Source: Pollutimonas sp035515055
GTDB lineage: Bacteria; Pseudomonadota; Gammaproteobacteria; Burkholderiales; Burkholderiaceae_B
NCBI GenBank assembly: GCA_035515055.1
Contig: DATJBV010000050.1
Location: forward strand, 43,189-107,188
Direction of reading: 5' to 3'
Length of the DNA stretch: 64,000 bases
In this document: in pieces, positions 16,228 to 24,512 of the stretch
Position numbering within the stretch: position 1 is the first letter of the stretch
Layout: the number at the start of each line of letters is the position of its first letter
The notes under the pieces: model-generated
What the model was told of the DNA's origin: nothing
What the model saw: only the letters and a program-made list of their open reading frames with translations
Database searches by the model: none
Made by a program: the position numbers and the translations under genes

Positions 16228-16624
16228 AGAAACCTTGCTTGCCTTCGACTATGGCGTCAAGAAAATTGGGGTCGCCATCGGCAATACGCTCACCAGCCAG
16301 GCGCGTCCCCTGGAAATACTGGTCAGCACGACTCGCGAGCAACGGTTTGCCGCCATCGCCGGCTTGCTGCAAGCCTGGCAGCCGAATCGCGTCATTGTGG
16401 GCTTGCCGCTTACGACAGACGGGGGCGAGCAGTATGCCAGTTTGCGATGCCGACGCTTCGCCAACCAACTTCGTGGTCGTTTCGGCGTACCGGTAGAGCT
16501 GGTCGATGAGCGTGGCTCGAGCGTCGAGGCCCAGGAGCTCCTGGGTTCGCATGCTCCCGATGACGCCATGGCGGCGGCGGTGATTCTCCAGCGTTACCTC
16601 GATGGTCTCGCTCCAGGCTTATAG
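16220..16624 (+). CDS. ruvX: Putative pre-16S rRNA nuclease / Holliday junction resolvase-like RuvX (YqgF)
   Basis: A 134-residue RNase H-fold nuclease implicated in maturing the 5' end of 16S rRNA; an older proposal makes it a Holliday junction resolvase. Seen: LLAFDYGVKKIGVAIG with the first catalytic aspartate, VIVGLPLTTDG, VELVDERGSSVEAQELL and DDAMAAAVILQRYLDG carrying the C-terminal acidic residue. The ATG at 16220 gives the family N-terminus and overlaps yqgE. The gene after it is a lysophospholipid acyltransferase 24 bp downstream, where relatives as I recall have pyrR-pyrB-pyrC. Confidence 0.93.
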   Translation: MPEETLLAFDYGVKKIGVAIGNTLTSQARPLEILVSTTREQRFAAIAGLLQAWQPNRVIVGLPLTTDGGEQYASLRCRRFANQLRGRFGVPVELVDERGSSVEAQELLGSHAPDDAMAAAVILQRYLDGLAPGL

Positions 16625-16648
16625 GCGGGCGCTGGTCCCCAAGGGAGT

Positions 16649-17410
16649 ATGTTGAGCGTTTTGCTGTTTGCCGCCAGGGCCGCCTGCATAGTGATATGGA
16701 CGCTTTTCGGCTTGGCGCTTGTCTTCGGAATATTCCCTTTCCTTGCGTTGTCCAGACGCAATCGAATCAGCCGCCGATGGTCCCGTGTCATGCTGTTTCT
16801 TTGCGGAGTCAACGTCCAGGTCAGCGGTGAGCCCTGCTTGCATGGGCCGGCGTTGTGCGTGGCCAATCATGTGTCGTGGGTGGATGTCTTTGCGATCAAT
16901 AGCGTGCGCGCGACGGATTTCATCGCCAAGAGCGAAATCCGTGCCTGGCCGCTGCTCGGTGCGCTGGTCGCCGGATCGGGCACGCTGTTCATCGAGCGCG
17001 GGCGGCGCCATGCCGTGCGCTCGGTCGGTCACCAGATGCGCAAATGTTTCCAGGAAGGCAGGCTCCTAGGCCTTTTTCCCGAGGGAACCACGTCCCATGG
17101 CTTTGACGTGGGACCATTTCATTCCAGTTTGTTCGATCCGGCCATTCGAGCAGGCGTTCCGATTCAGCCGGTGGCGCTGCGCTTTTATCACCACGGGCAG
17201 CGTAGCGACGGCGCCGCGTTCGTCGGCGATCAGAGCATGCTGGACAACCTATGGTTTTTGCTGCGCGCGCGAGGCGTGGTGGTGCGTTTGGATTTCCTGC
17301 CCATGTTCAGCGCCGAGTATTGCCAAGCCGAGGGGCGCGCAAACATTGCGGCCCAGGCGCATCATGCGATACGGCGCGTGGTGGTCCGGGCGGATGCGCA
17401 AGCCAGCTAG
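16649..17410 (+). CDS. 1-acyl-sn-glycerol-3-phosphate acyltransferase family protein
   Basis: A 253-residue PlsC-type acyltransferase of the inner membrane that puts a second acyl chain on lysophosphatidate or a related lysolipid. Seen: an N-terminal hydrophobic segment (AACIVIWTLFGLALVFGIFPFLAL, residues 10-33), the acyl transfer motif NHVSWVD near residue 73, GTLFIERG and LFPEGTTSHG, the last two being phosphate-binding motifs. The C-terminus overlaps the convergent apaH stop by four bases. Probably cotranscribed with yqgE-ruvX given the 24-bp gap. Confidence 0.9.
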   Translation: MLSVLLFAARAACIVIWTLFGLALVFGIFPFLALSRRNRISRRWSRVMLFLCGVNVQVSGEPCLHGPALCVANHVSWVDVFAINSVRATDFIAKSEIRAWPLLGALVAGSGTLFIERGRRHAVRSVGHQMRKCFQEGRLLGLFPEGTTSHGFDVGPFHSSLFDPAIRAGVPIQPVALRFYHHGQRSDGAAFVGDQSMLDNLWFLLRARGVVVRLDFLPMFSAEYCQAEGRANIAAQAHHAIRRVVVRADAQAS

Positions 17411-18243
17411 TGGCTGTGCGGCGTCTGGTATGGCCGGCACGGGATCTGCAAGAGCTTTTGGTCGTGAAGTCTCAGCGCGCTGAGCTTGCGTCCCCAGATG
17501 CAGCCGGTGTCCAGGCAGATGACATCGGGCCGTATCAGCAAGCCCAGGGTAGACCAGTGCCCGAAGACGATGGTGTCCTGGTCGATCGCGCGATCGGGTA
17601 CGTCGAACCATGGCATGAGGTGCCCATCGTTGAAAGGTTCGCCCTTGTGCGAGAAGTCCATGTGGCCAAGCCGATTGCACATGCGTATGCGCGTGAGGGC
17701 GTTCATGATGACGCGCAGGCGTTTGCCTCCGTGGAATTCGTCTTGCCAGTCGGCGGGTTCGTTGCCGTACATCTTGTTGAGCATGGTCTTCCAGTTGGGT
17801 CCGCGCAAGGCCGCCTCGACTTCCGCGGCCAACGAAAGCGTTTTTGCCACGTCCCACTTGGGCAGGACGCCCGCATGTACCATCAAGTGCCTATGTTCGT
17901 AATGCGCCATCGGGCAGTGCCGCAGCCAGTCGATCATGTCTTGCGCGTCTGGCGCATCCAAAATGTCGTGGATCGTATCGGACTTGCCTGGCCGCTTGAT
18001 GCCGGCGGCGACCGCAAGCAAATGCAGATCGTGATTCCCAAGCACCACGGTCGCCCGGCCGCCAAGTGCCATGATCGTTCTAAGCGTGCCCAGGGAGTCG
18101 GGCCCTCGATTGACCAGGTCGCCGGCAAACCAGAATCGGGCGTTGGGATTGGACGTGATTTCAGGCTGGGCCAACAGCTCGTGCAGGGGGTAGCAGCATC
18201 CCTGCAGATCGCCAACCATCCAGATGTCGGGAGCTGCGTTCAT
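17407..18243 (-). CDS. apaH: Symmetrical bis(5'-nucleosyl)-tetraphosphatase
   Basis: ApaH splits the alarmone Ap4A into two ADP and in E. coli also removes Np4 caps from RNA. The 278-residue metallophosphatase shows its metal-binding motifs in order: DIWMVGDLQGCCYPL, FWFAGDLVNRGPDSL, VVLGNHDLH and the histidines of MVHAGVLP and VFGHWSTLG. The start at 18243 makes an ATGA overlap with the lptG stop and puts the first motif seven residues in; an upstream ATG at 18267 would add eight residues inside lptG. Translationally coupled to lptG although functionally unrelated. Confidence 0.95.
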   Translation of the reverse strand: MNAAPDIWMVGDLQGCCYPLHELLAQPEITSNPNARFWFAGDLVNRGPDSLGTLRTIMALGGRATVVLGNHDLHLLAVAAGIKRPGKSDTIHDILDAPDAQDMIDWLRHCPMAHYEHRHLMVHAGVLPKWDVAKTLSLAAEVEAALRGPNWKTMLNKMYGNEPADWQDEFHGGKRLRVIMNALTRIRMCNRLGHMDFSHKGEPFNDGHLMPWFDVPDRAIDQDTIVFGHWSTLGLLIRPDVICLDTGCIWGRKLSALRLHDQKLLQIPCRPYQTPHSH

Positions 18244-19418
18244 GCCGGAGACTTGCTCCACGGCCAACGCGTCTGATTGAAGCGACGCACGTTATGCTGG
18301 TTCTCCATCAGGATCAGGGCGCCCAGGGCAAGCAAAAGCGCGCCCAGATTGGGAACCAGCGCCGTGACCCAGGGAGCCCATTTGCTTAGCATGCCTACGT
18401 TGAGCGCAAGCTGGTTCAGCATGAAAAACCCCACGCCCAGCAGAATGCCGACGAACACCTTGCTGCCCACGCCGCCGCGCCGGGTTTGCATGAAGCCGAT
18501 GGGGGCGGCGATGGTTATCATGACGAGCAGGGTGAACGGGTAGGCCATTTTTCGCCACAGTGCCACGATCTGCCTGTCGGTTTGCAACTGGTTGCTTTCC
18601 AGGTAGTTGATGTAGTCGATCAGGTCCAGCATCGACATCCGTTCCGGCGTGAGTATTCGCGCGATCAGGCGCTGCGGAGTAAGCGTGGTCTGGAGCACGC
18701 GCTGGGTCTCGGATTCGATGTGGGTCAGTGGCGCGTCGGGTTTCTTGGCATCCGCCAGCGCCGTCAGTGCCTTGGCGTCGATTTGCGTTTGCACGACCTG
18801 GCTGAGAACGAGGGTGCCATTCGTGAAGTGCCCCGTCTGCGCCTGCGACAGGGAGGACAGTTGGCGCTCGGACCCAAACTCGTACAGCGTTACATCGGCG
18901 ACATCGCCGTTAGGCTGGAGTTGAGAAATATTGATGATGCGCGTGCCCCCTTCCGCGTCGGTTTCCCTGAACCAGTAACCGCTGTTCAGGCGGCTGCCGT
19001 CGGATTTTCCCATGAGAACCAAACTGGCTTCGCTGGATTTCAGCTCCGCTGCTGGGGTCACGACTTCGGAAAGGAGGAATGCTCCGGCCACCAGCGGTAT
19101 AGTCACCGCCCAGAGCATGGCCAGCAGTTTCATTCCGCTGACGCCGGATACCCGAAGGATGACGAGTTCATTGCGCTGGGCAAGACCGGCCAAGGCCAGA
19201 ATGGCTCCGATCAGCAAGCCGATGGGCAACAGGTCGTAGAGGCGCGTGGGCAACGCCAGCGCCTGCATATAGAACAGATTCAGCAAGGTGAACTTCTTGC
19301 CGACATTGTCCAGGTCCTCGATGAGGGCAAAAAACGTGAACAAGCCGATGAGCGCCATCAGGACCACGGCGCTGGAGCGATAAATTTCGCGGGCAAGATA
19401 ACGGCGAGCTGTACGCAT
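18240..19418 (-). CDS. lptG: LPS export ABC transporter permease LptG
   Basis: Inner-membrane subunit of LptB2FG that pulls lipopolysaccharide out of the membrane toward LptC/LptA. The 392-residue product has the LptG pattern: basic start MRTARRYLAREIYRSS, first membrane helix VVLMALIGLFTFFALIEDLDNVGKK, two more helices with LPIGLLIGAILALAGLAQRNELVILRVSGVS, a periplasmic jellyroll domain near residues 100-270 and three C-terminal helices. The phrase AQRNELVILRVSG resembles LptG more than LptF. No lptF is in the window. The start at 19418 is preferred to 19472 because the longer N-terminus is not family-like. Confidence 0.93.
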   Translation of the reverse strand: MRTARRYLAREIYRSSAVVLMALIGLFTFFALIEDLDNVGKKFTLLNLFYMQALALPTRLYDLLPIGLLIGAILALAGLAQRNELVILRVSGVSGMKLLAMLWAVTIPLVAGAFLLSEVVTPAAELKSSEASLVLMGKSDGSRLNSGYWFRETDAEGGTRIINISQLQPNGDVADVTLYEFGSERQLSSLSQAQTGHFTNGTLVLSQVVQTQIDAKALTALADAKKPDAPLTHIESETQRVLQTTLTPQRLIARILTPERMSMLDLIDYINYLESNQLQTDRQIVALWRKMAYPFTLLVMITIAAPIGFMQTRRGGVGSKVFVGILLGVGFFMLNQLALNVGMLSKWAPWVTALVPNLGALLLALGALILMENQHNVRRFNQTRWPWSKSPA

Positions 19419-19496
19419 GAAAAGTGTGAGCCTAAATCGGGGACCGGCGGGACGAAAGCACAAGCTTACCATTTGCGCGTGCGCGCGCGACCCCTG

Positions 19497-20219
19497 TCAG
19501 CCCGGGATTTCGGCCTGTCGCATCCGTTTCAATATGGTCGCCGTTCGCGCTCGCAGATACGACGTATTCCGGTGCTTGTCGTAATAGGCGGGATTGGGCA
19601 GCATGGCCGCCAGGCGCGCCGCCTGTTGCTGGCTAAGGCCGTTTGCGCCGACATCAAAATAATGGCGCGCCGCCGCCTCGGCACCGAACACGTTCGTACC
19701 CCATTGGGCGACGTTTAAATACAGTTCCAGTATGCGCTCTTTGCTCATCGTGAACTCGATCATGTAGGTCAGCACCAATTCCTGGCCTTTGCGCACGTAG
19801 GTGCGCGACCCTGACAGAAACAAGTTCTTGGCCAATTGCTGCGTAATGGTGGAGCCGCCTCGAACCTTGGCCTTGCCGCGCGCCGCCTGCTGGCGGTTGT
19901 AGTCCCAGGCCTTGCGTATGGCATCCCACTCGACGCCTTCGTGGTCCGTGAAGTTCGCGTCTTCGGACGCAATGACCGCGCGTTTCAGGGACGCGCCTAT
20001 GCGGGCGTACGGCACCCATTCGTAGTTGAGCGTGGCGTCCGGTTCCGATTGCCTAAGCTCGGCCAACCTTGCGTCCATGAACGCGCTGCTGCCGGGGTTG
20101 CGCACGCTAAGCCAGAGCACCATCACGAAAAGGCCGAATTGGTAGAGCAAGATGGCGAAAAACGCCGCCAGCAGTCCCGCCGCGACGAGTTTCGTCTTGT
20201 TTACCTTTCTGGCCGCCAT
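19497..20219 (-). CDS. mtgA: Monofunctional biosynthetic peptidoglycan transglycosylase
   Basis: MtgA polymerises lipid II into glycan strands at the inner membrane. The 240-residue product starts MAARKVNKTK, has one membrane anchor (LVAAGLLAAFFAILLYQFGLFVMVLWL, residues 11-37) and a GT51 domain with the catalytic glutamate in SEDANFTDHEGVEWDAI, then RGGSTITQQLAKNLFLSG and the second glutamate region KERILELYLNVAQWGTNVFGAEAAARHYF. Only the transferase domain is present, no transpeptidase. It starts four bases after the aroE stop, giving the rnb-tonB-aroE-mtgA unit common in this group. Confidence 0.96.
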   Translation of the reverse strand: MAARKVNKTKLVAAGLLAAFFAILLYQFGLFVMVLWLSVRNPGSSAFMDARLAELRQSEPDATLNYEWVPYARIGASLKRAVIASEDANFTDHEGVEWDAIRKAWDYNRQQAARGKAKVRGGSTITQQLAKNLFLSGSRTYVRKGQELVLTYMIEFTMSKERILELYLNVAQWGTNVFGAEAAARHYFDVGANGLSQQQAARLAAMLPNPAYYDKHRNTSYLRARTATILKRMRQAEIPG

Positions 20220-20223
20220 GCCG

Positions 20224-21078
20224 CTAAGAAGCAATAAGCTGGTCGCGCACGGCCAGCAGTACAGGTTCGACCTCTGGCGCTGTGCCATGCCAAATGGCGA
20301 AGCTGGCGGCCGCCTGGCCAACCAGCATGCCCAGTCCGTCGGCGGCGCTGGTTGCGCCAAGTTCTTGCGCCTGGCGCATGAACGGGGTCGGCGCGGCCGC
20401 ATATACCAGGTCGTAGGCAAGCGATCCGGCCGCATACTGCAAGCCGGGTAGATCCAGGGGGACGTCCGTCAGGCTGGTGGAGGTGGCATTGATCACGATG
20501 TCCCACGTACCGGCGCCGCATTCCAGAGGGCCGGCCGATATGCGCGCCGCCATATCCGGTAATTGCCGGCATAAGTCCGTAGCCAGTTGTGTGGCGCGGT
20601 GCGCGCTCCGATTGACGATGCACAGTTGCGCGCATCCTGCTTCCAGTAGAGGAAATGCCGCCCCGCGCGCCGCACCGCCGGCGCCTATCAGCAAAATGCG
20701 CTTCTGGGCGGGCGCATGGCCTAGCCGCAGCAAATCGCCGAGCAGGCCCACGCCGTCGGTATTGCAGCCGTGAATTGCACCGTGCTCGCTCCAGAGCGTG
20801 TTGACCGCCCCCGCCAATTGGGCACGGGGGCTTAGATTGCCTTGCGCCATCAAAAACGCGCGTTCCTTGAATGGCACGGTGATGTTCAGGCCCGAGCCGC
20901 CGTTGGCGAAGAAGTCGGCGACGCACGCCTCGAAGGCGTCGACAGGCGCCTGGATGGTGGCGTATTCAAGCGCAATTCCGGTCTGGCTGGCAAATTGGCG
21001 ATGAATAAATGGTGAGCGGCTGTGTGCCACAGGGTTGCCGACAACCGCGTAGCGTTTGCGGGAAATATTGGCGGTCAC
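20224..21078 (-). CDS. aroE: Shikimate dehydrogenase
   Basis: NADPH-dependent reduction of 3-dehydroshikimate to shikimate in aromatic amino acid synthesis. The 284-residue product has YAVVGNPVAHSRSPFIHRQFA with the substrate serines, NITVPFKERAF with the catalytic lysine, GAVNTLW, the GAGGAARGAAFPLL nucleotide motif near residue 130 and AADGLGMLVGQAA at the end. Translation begins at GTG 21078, which overlaps the stop of the tonB-like gene as GTGA. The other shikimate gene here, aroQ, is in a separate plus-strand unit. Confidence 0.96.
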   Translation of the reverse strand: MTANISRKRYAVVGNPVAHSRSPFIHRQFASQTGIALEYATIQAPVDAFEACVADFFANGGSGLNITVPFKERAFLMAQGNLSPRAQLAGAVNTLWSEHGAIHGCNTDGVGLLGDLLRLGHAPAQKRILLIGAGGAARGAAFPLLEAGCAQLCIVNRSAHRATQLATDLCRQLPDMAARISAGPLECGAGTWDIVINATSTSLTDVPLDLPGLQYAAGSLAYDLVYAAAPTPFMRQAQELGATSAADGLGMLVGQAAASFAIWHGTAPEVEPVLLAVRDQLIAS

Positions 21079-21956
21079 GGACTTAGGGTTTCCAATTGTT
21101 GATTCATGAAATTCCAGGTGCGGGTAATGGCGAACACGTCGGTATCGTTGGCCATCGAGGGGGGGAGAGGCGCAAAGGGCGCCGCCAATTGCACAATGCG
21201 GGTTGCCGCCAAGTTGAGTACCGCGTGCGGGGAAGGGCGATCGATTTCGGTGCGCTCGACCGAACCGTCCTTGCGGATGTACACGGTAAGCTGCAGGCTG
21301 CCATACACTTTGCCGCGAGCCTCTTGCGGGTAGTGTTCAGTGCCGAGCAATTCTATTTTCTGGCGCCAGGCTTCTACATAATTGGCATAGTCGACCGCAC
21401 GGGCCGACGGCCCCGAAAACTGCTTGCGCGGTTGCGCGTTGTAGCGGTCGATCCGCTCTTTCAGCATGCTGATTCGCGCATTCACGACAAGGCTTTCCTG
21501 GTCGCGCGCGTCGGTTCCCGCGTCGTCCGCTTCCCGCAGGGCGTCGGGCCGCTTGCGCGCGGGTTTTGCCTTTTGCTGCGAGAGCAACTGGGTATATAGC
21601 TTCCGCTGCTCGGCTTCAAGCTCGTTCTGTCGCTTGCGCAATGCTTCGAGCACGACCTCGTCCGGCGATTGTGCCGCTGTGCGCGGCAGAGGCGACGCCG
21701 CCTGCCCACCCGCTTCCTCTCCGCCGCCGTCCAGTTGCTCTTGTGCGAGTATTCGCGGAGACAAGGGTGCGGTCTCGCTCTGCGCATTCACCAGTGTCAC
21801 CTCCAGCGAGTTGACCGGCGGCGCGTATTTCGGGGCGTCGGCCAGGCGCAGGACGAGCACGCCGGCGTGTATGGTCAACGACAAGACCAGCGCGATGCGA
21901 AGGTAATCATTTCGAGGCAGGCGCACGCGCAATAACAAGGCGGAAAGGGTCGGCAT
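21075..21956 (-). CDS. TonB-like energy transducer
   Basis: A 293-residue inner-membrane protein with TonB architecture: membrane anchor LRIALVLSLTIHAGVLVLRLA at residues 19-39, including the Ser/His pair that TonB uses to couple to ExbB/ExbD; a charged periplasmic stalk with coiled-coil character (EALRKRQNELEAEQRKLYTQLL, near residues 105-126); and a C-terminal domain with HYPQEARGKVYGSLQLTVYIRKDG. TonB passes proton-motive force to outer-membrane receptors. No exbB, exbD or receptor gene is nearby, and the stalk lacks the long Pro-Lys/Pro-Glu repeats of classical TonB. It lies between the RNB gene and aroE in one unit. Confidence 0.85.
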   Translation of the reverse strand: MPTLSALLLRVRLPRNDYLRIALVLSLTIHAGVLVLRLADAPKYAPPVNSLEVTLVNAQSETAPLSPRILAQEQLDGGGEEAGGQAASPLPRTAAQSPDEVVLEALRKRQNELEAEQRKLYTQLLSQQKAKPARKRPDALREADDAGTDARDQESLVVNARISMLKERIDRYNAQPRKQFSGPSARAVDYANYVEAWRQKIELLGTEHYPQEARGKVYGSLQLTVYIRKDGSVERTEIDRPSPHAVLNLAATRIVQLAAPFAPLPPSMANDTDVFAITRTWNFMNQQLETLSP

Positions 21957-21980
21957 GGCTACCCCACTATGTGAATAAGG

Positions 21981-23870
21981 TCAGGCGGCAGCTGAAGTTT
22001 CGCGCAGGCGGCAATCCAGTTCAAGCGCCAATTCGTCGTAGCCCAGGATATCGAGGGTCACAATATGGCCACGCTCAAGTTCAGGCAAGCCTCCCACCCG
22101 CGTGACGAACGGTGCGCAGTCCAGCCGGACAAGGTCGTCGCGCAATACGCTAGCCTGTACCGTCTGCAGGCCCTGTTGCTGCATCCAGCGCATGCACCAG
22201 TAGCGCTCCATGGCGGACTGGTAATCGTTCCAGACCGCATACTGCGAATCGAAGGCGCCGATGATGGCGTAAAGATCGGCGTCTTTGGGTTTGAATGGCG
22301 CCACCAACCGGGCCGATACCCCATGCTGAGCGGTCGCAAGAACCTGCCATTGGTTGACCAGGTCTACATAGCGGCGTAGCGGCGACGTGGACCAGGCATA
22401 CTGCGGCACGCCGATCGCCTCGTGCGGCAAGGCCTGTGTCGACATCCGTACGCGCCCCATCTGCTGCGACCGGTAAATGCCAGGCACGCCATGTTGGGCG
22501 AGCAGGCCGCCCCAGACGTTATTGGTGAGTATCATGTATTCGGCCACCAGCCTGTCGAGCGGAGCATTGCGGCGCCGGGGCACAAGAAGGACCGGTGTAT
22601 CGGGGTCGTCCGGGGGTCCGTCCAGCACGAACGAATATTCGATGCGGTTATTGTTTTCCGGTTTGCCGCGAATGAGTTCGCGCTGGGCGCTCAGGTGTTC
22701 GGCAAGGCGCCACAGCGGACGCAGCCAATGACTGTAGGGCACGTCCGAGCCGGGATCGGCCAGCGCCGCGTCAGTCACGAATTCGTCCAGTTCGTTGTGG
22801 CGCAGGTTCTCGCGAACCTTGATGCGTTCCAGCCGGGTTTCGGTCGAAACGATTTCGCCCGTGACAAGATTGGCGGTGACGTAAAGCGACAAGGCCGGCC
22901 GCAAGAGGCCGGCATCCAATGAGAAGGCGCTAATCAGTTCGCCCGGCAGCATGGGAATCTTGTGCCCGGGGATGTAGACCGTCGACATGCGGGTACGAGC
23001 CAGCTTGTCCAGCTCATTGCCTCGGGTGACCGCCAGGCCGGGTACTGCGATATGTATGCCGACCCGCACGAGGTCGTTGCCCAGCTGAGCCACTGACAAG
23101 GCATCATCCACTTCCGTGGTGCTTGTATCGTCGATCGAGTAGGCCTCGATCTCCGTCACGGGCAGGTCGCTGCCGAAATCGCCGAGTTCGACGGCCGCGA
23201 ATTGTGTGCCGCGCGGGAAGTTGTCGGCCATGAAGCGATGCTGATGCACCGCCAGCGCATGCGGCCACGCACCCAGGTCGAGCAAGAGCTTTTCGGGGGT
23301 GGTCTGCAATTGCGTGACGGCGGCATCGAACGCCTTCCACTGCAATGTATTCTTGTCGGGACGGGCGAGCAGGGTATTGGCCACCTCGGCGATGGACTCC
23401 GGCAGCTGGCCCGCGACCATTTGGTCTGTCCATTCTTTTTGCAACGCGGCCTGCTTCTGCTTTTTTTCGATGGCAGCGAGCGCCGCGGCAAGAATGTCCG
23501 GCGGGGCGGGGCGATAGGCGCCCCGGCCGCGGCGGTGGAAATAGGCGGGCGCGCTGCTCAGGGCGAAGATAAGCCCGGCCTTCTCGACCGCGCTGGGCGT
23601 ATGGCCGAAATAGTCGGCGGCGAACGCGGTAGCCTCGAACTCTTCCTGTGGGGCGCATTCCCAGAGGAAATCGATCTCCAGGGTTTTGGCCAGCGCGTGG
23701 GCCTGCTCCAGCATGGCGGCAGGCGACGGCTGTTCAAAGCTGAACAGCACGGTCGCGCTCTTGATCTTGCTGCGCTTGCCGGATTCCGACTCCACCTGCA
23801 TGGTGGTGTCGCTTTGCGAGAATATTCTCTCGGCCTTGAAGTTGCCGCTGTCTTCGTAAAGAACGTACAT
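21981..23870 (-). CDS. RNase II/RNB-domain ribonuclease
   Basis: A 629-residue exoribonuclease of the RNase II superfamily. N-terminal half: a diverged RNA-binding part starting MYVLYEDSGNFKAERIFSQ. The RNB catalytic core begins near residue 240 with the acidic cluster EAYSIDDTSTTEVDDALSV, then VGIHIAVPGLAV and LPGELISAFSLD, and RRYVDLVNQWQVL near residue 510 in the usual place of the catalytic arginine. It ends with an OB-like fold. It is shorter than RNase R and lacks its basic tail. Role in mRNA or stable RNA turnover is inferred from the family. First gene of the rnb-tonB-aroE-mtgA block; gap of 24 bp to tonB. Confidence 0.9.
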   Translation of the reverse strand: MYVLYEDSGNFKAERIFSQSDTTMQVESESGKRSKIKSATVLFSFEQPSPAAMLEQAHALAKTLEIDFLWECAPQEEFEATAFAADYFGHTPSAVEKAGLIFALSSAPAYFHRRGRGAYRPAPPDILAAALAAIEKKQKQAALQKEWTDQMVAGQLPESIAEVANTLLARPDKNTLQWKAFDAAVTQLQTTPEKLLLDLGAWPHALAVHQHRFMADNFPRGTQFAAVELGDFGSDLPVTEIEAYSIDDTSTTEVDDALSVAQLGNDLVRVGIHIAVPGLAVTRGNELDKLARTRMSTVYIPGHKIPMLPGELISAFSLDAGLLRPALSLYVTANLVTGEIVSTETRLERIKVRENLRHNELDEFVTDAALADPGSDVPYSHWLRPLWRLAEHLSAQRELIRGKPENNNRIEYSFVLDGPPDDPDTPVLLVPRRRNAPLDRLVAEYMILTNNVWGGLLAQHGVPGIYRSQQMGRVRMSTQALPHEAIGVPQYAWSTSPLRRYVDLVNQWQVLATAQHGVSARLVAPFKPKDADLYAIIGAFDSQYAVWNDYQSAMERYWCMRWMQQQGLQTVQASVLRDDLVRLDCAPFVTRVGGLPELERGHIVTLDILGYDELALELDCRLRETSAAA

Positions 23871-23918
23871 AATTTTCCGTGGTGACGGGCTCGGGGCCGC
23901 GTCGGTATGGGTAATGAA

Positions 23919-24512
23919 TCAGGCGGCGTCGAGTGCGAACGCCAGTACATCGGGCATCCACCGTTCGAAATCGGACAATCCGTGATCTCCGCCTTCAATA
24001 ATATGGCCCTGCGAACCCGCAAACCAGTCGGCCATTTCATTCCAGTCCAGGACTTCGTCGCCCTTCGCCGCCAGCAAATAGTATCGCTCCGGGTGGGCAG
24101 GCTTGCCCACTGCCATTTCGGCCAGTTCGTCGACGTATTCCGGCAAGAACATGAACGGGGCGCCGGAGTGATACATCGTATGTTCGCCGACTTGGGTGGC
24201 CAAGTCGCGCGCGGCATGGACGGCCGGGTTTAGCAAGACCGCGCGGCATTTCCAATGTTCCGCCAGGCAAGTCGCATAATAGCCGCCCAGCGACGAGCCG
24301 ATGACGACGAGTCCGGTTTCAGGATCCAAGCCGCGTTCCTGGACGGCCTGTTCGACCAGGTACGTGGCCAGTTCGATGGCGCGGCGCGGACTGGCGGGCA
24401 ACTGCGGACACAGCCACTGGTCCGCCAGGCCGCGCTCGCGCATGGCGTCGGCCATGAGCCTGGCTTTGTGCGAGGCGGGGGACGAGCGGAAACCGTGCAG
24501 ATAAAGAATCAT
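23919..24512 (-). CDS. yqiA: YqiA-type alpha/beta hydrolase (esterase)
   Basis: A 197-residue small esterase of the YqiA/UPF0227 family. It starts MILYLHGFRSSPASHKA, has the nucleophile elbow GSSLGGYYAT around residue 76, and a late aspartate and histidine (AAKGDEVLDWNE; EGGDHGLSDFERW), completing the triad. E. coli YqiA hydrolyses short acyl and acyl-CoA esters; the natural substrate is unknown. The start at 24512 overlaps the mpl stop as ATGA, and the longer arginine-rich reading up to 24617 lies inside mpl and is rejected. Confidence 0.9.
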   Translation of the reverse strand: MILYLHGFRSSPASHKARLMADAMRERGLADQWLCPQLPASPRRAIELATYLVEQAVQERGLDPETGLVVIGSSLGGYYATCLAEHWKCRAVLLNPAVHAARDLATQVGEHTMYHSGAPFMFLPEYVDELAEMAVGKPAHPERYYLLAAKGDEVLDWNEMADWFAGSQGHIIEGGDHGLSDFERWMPDVLAFALDAA

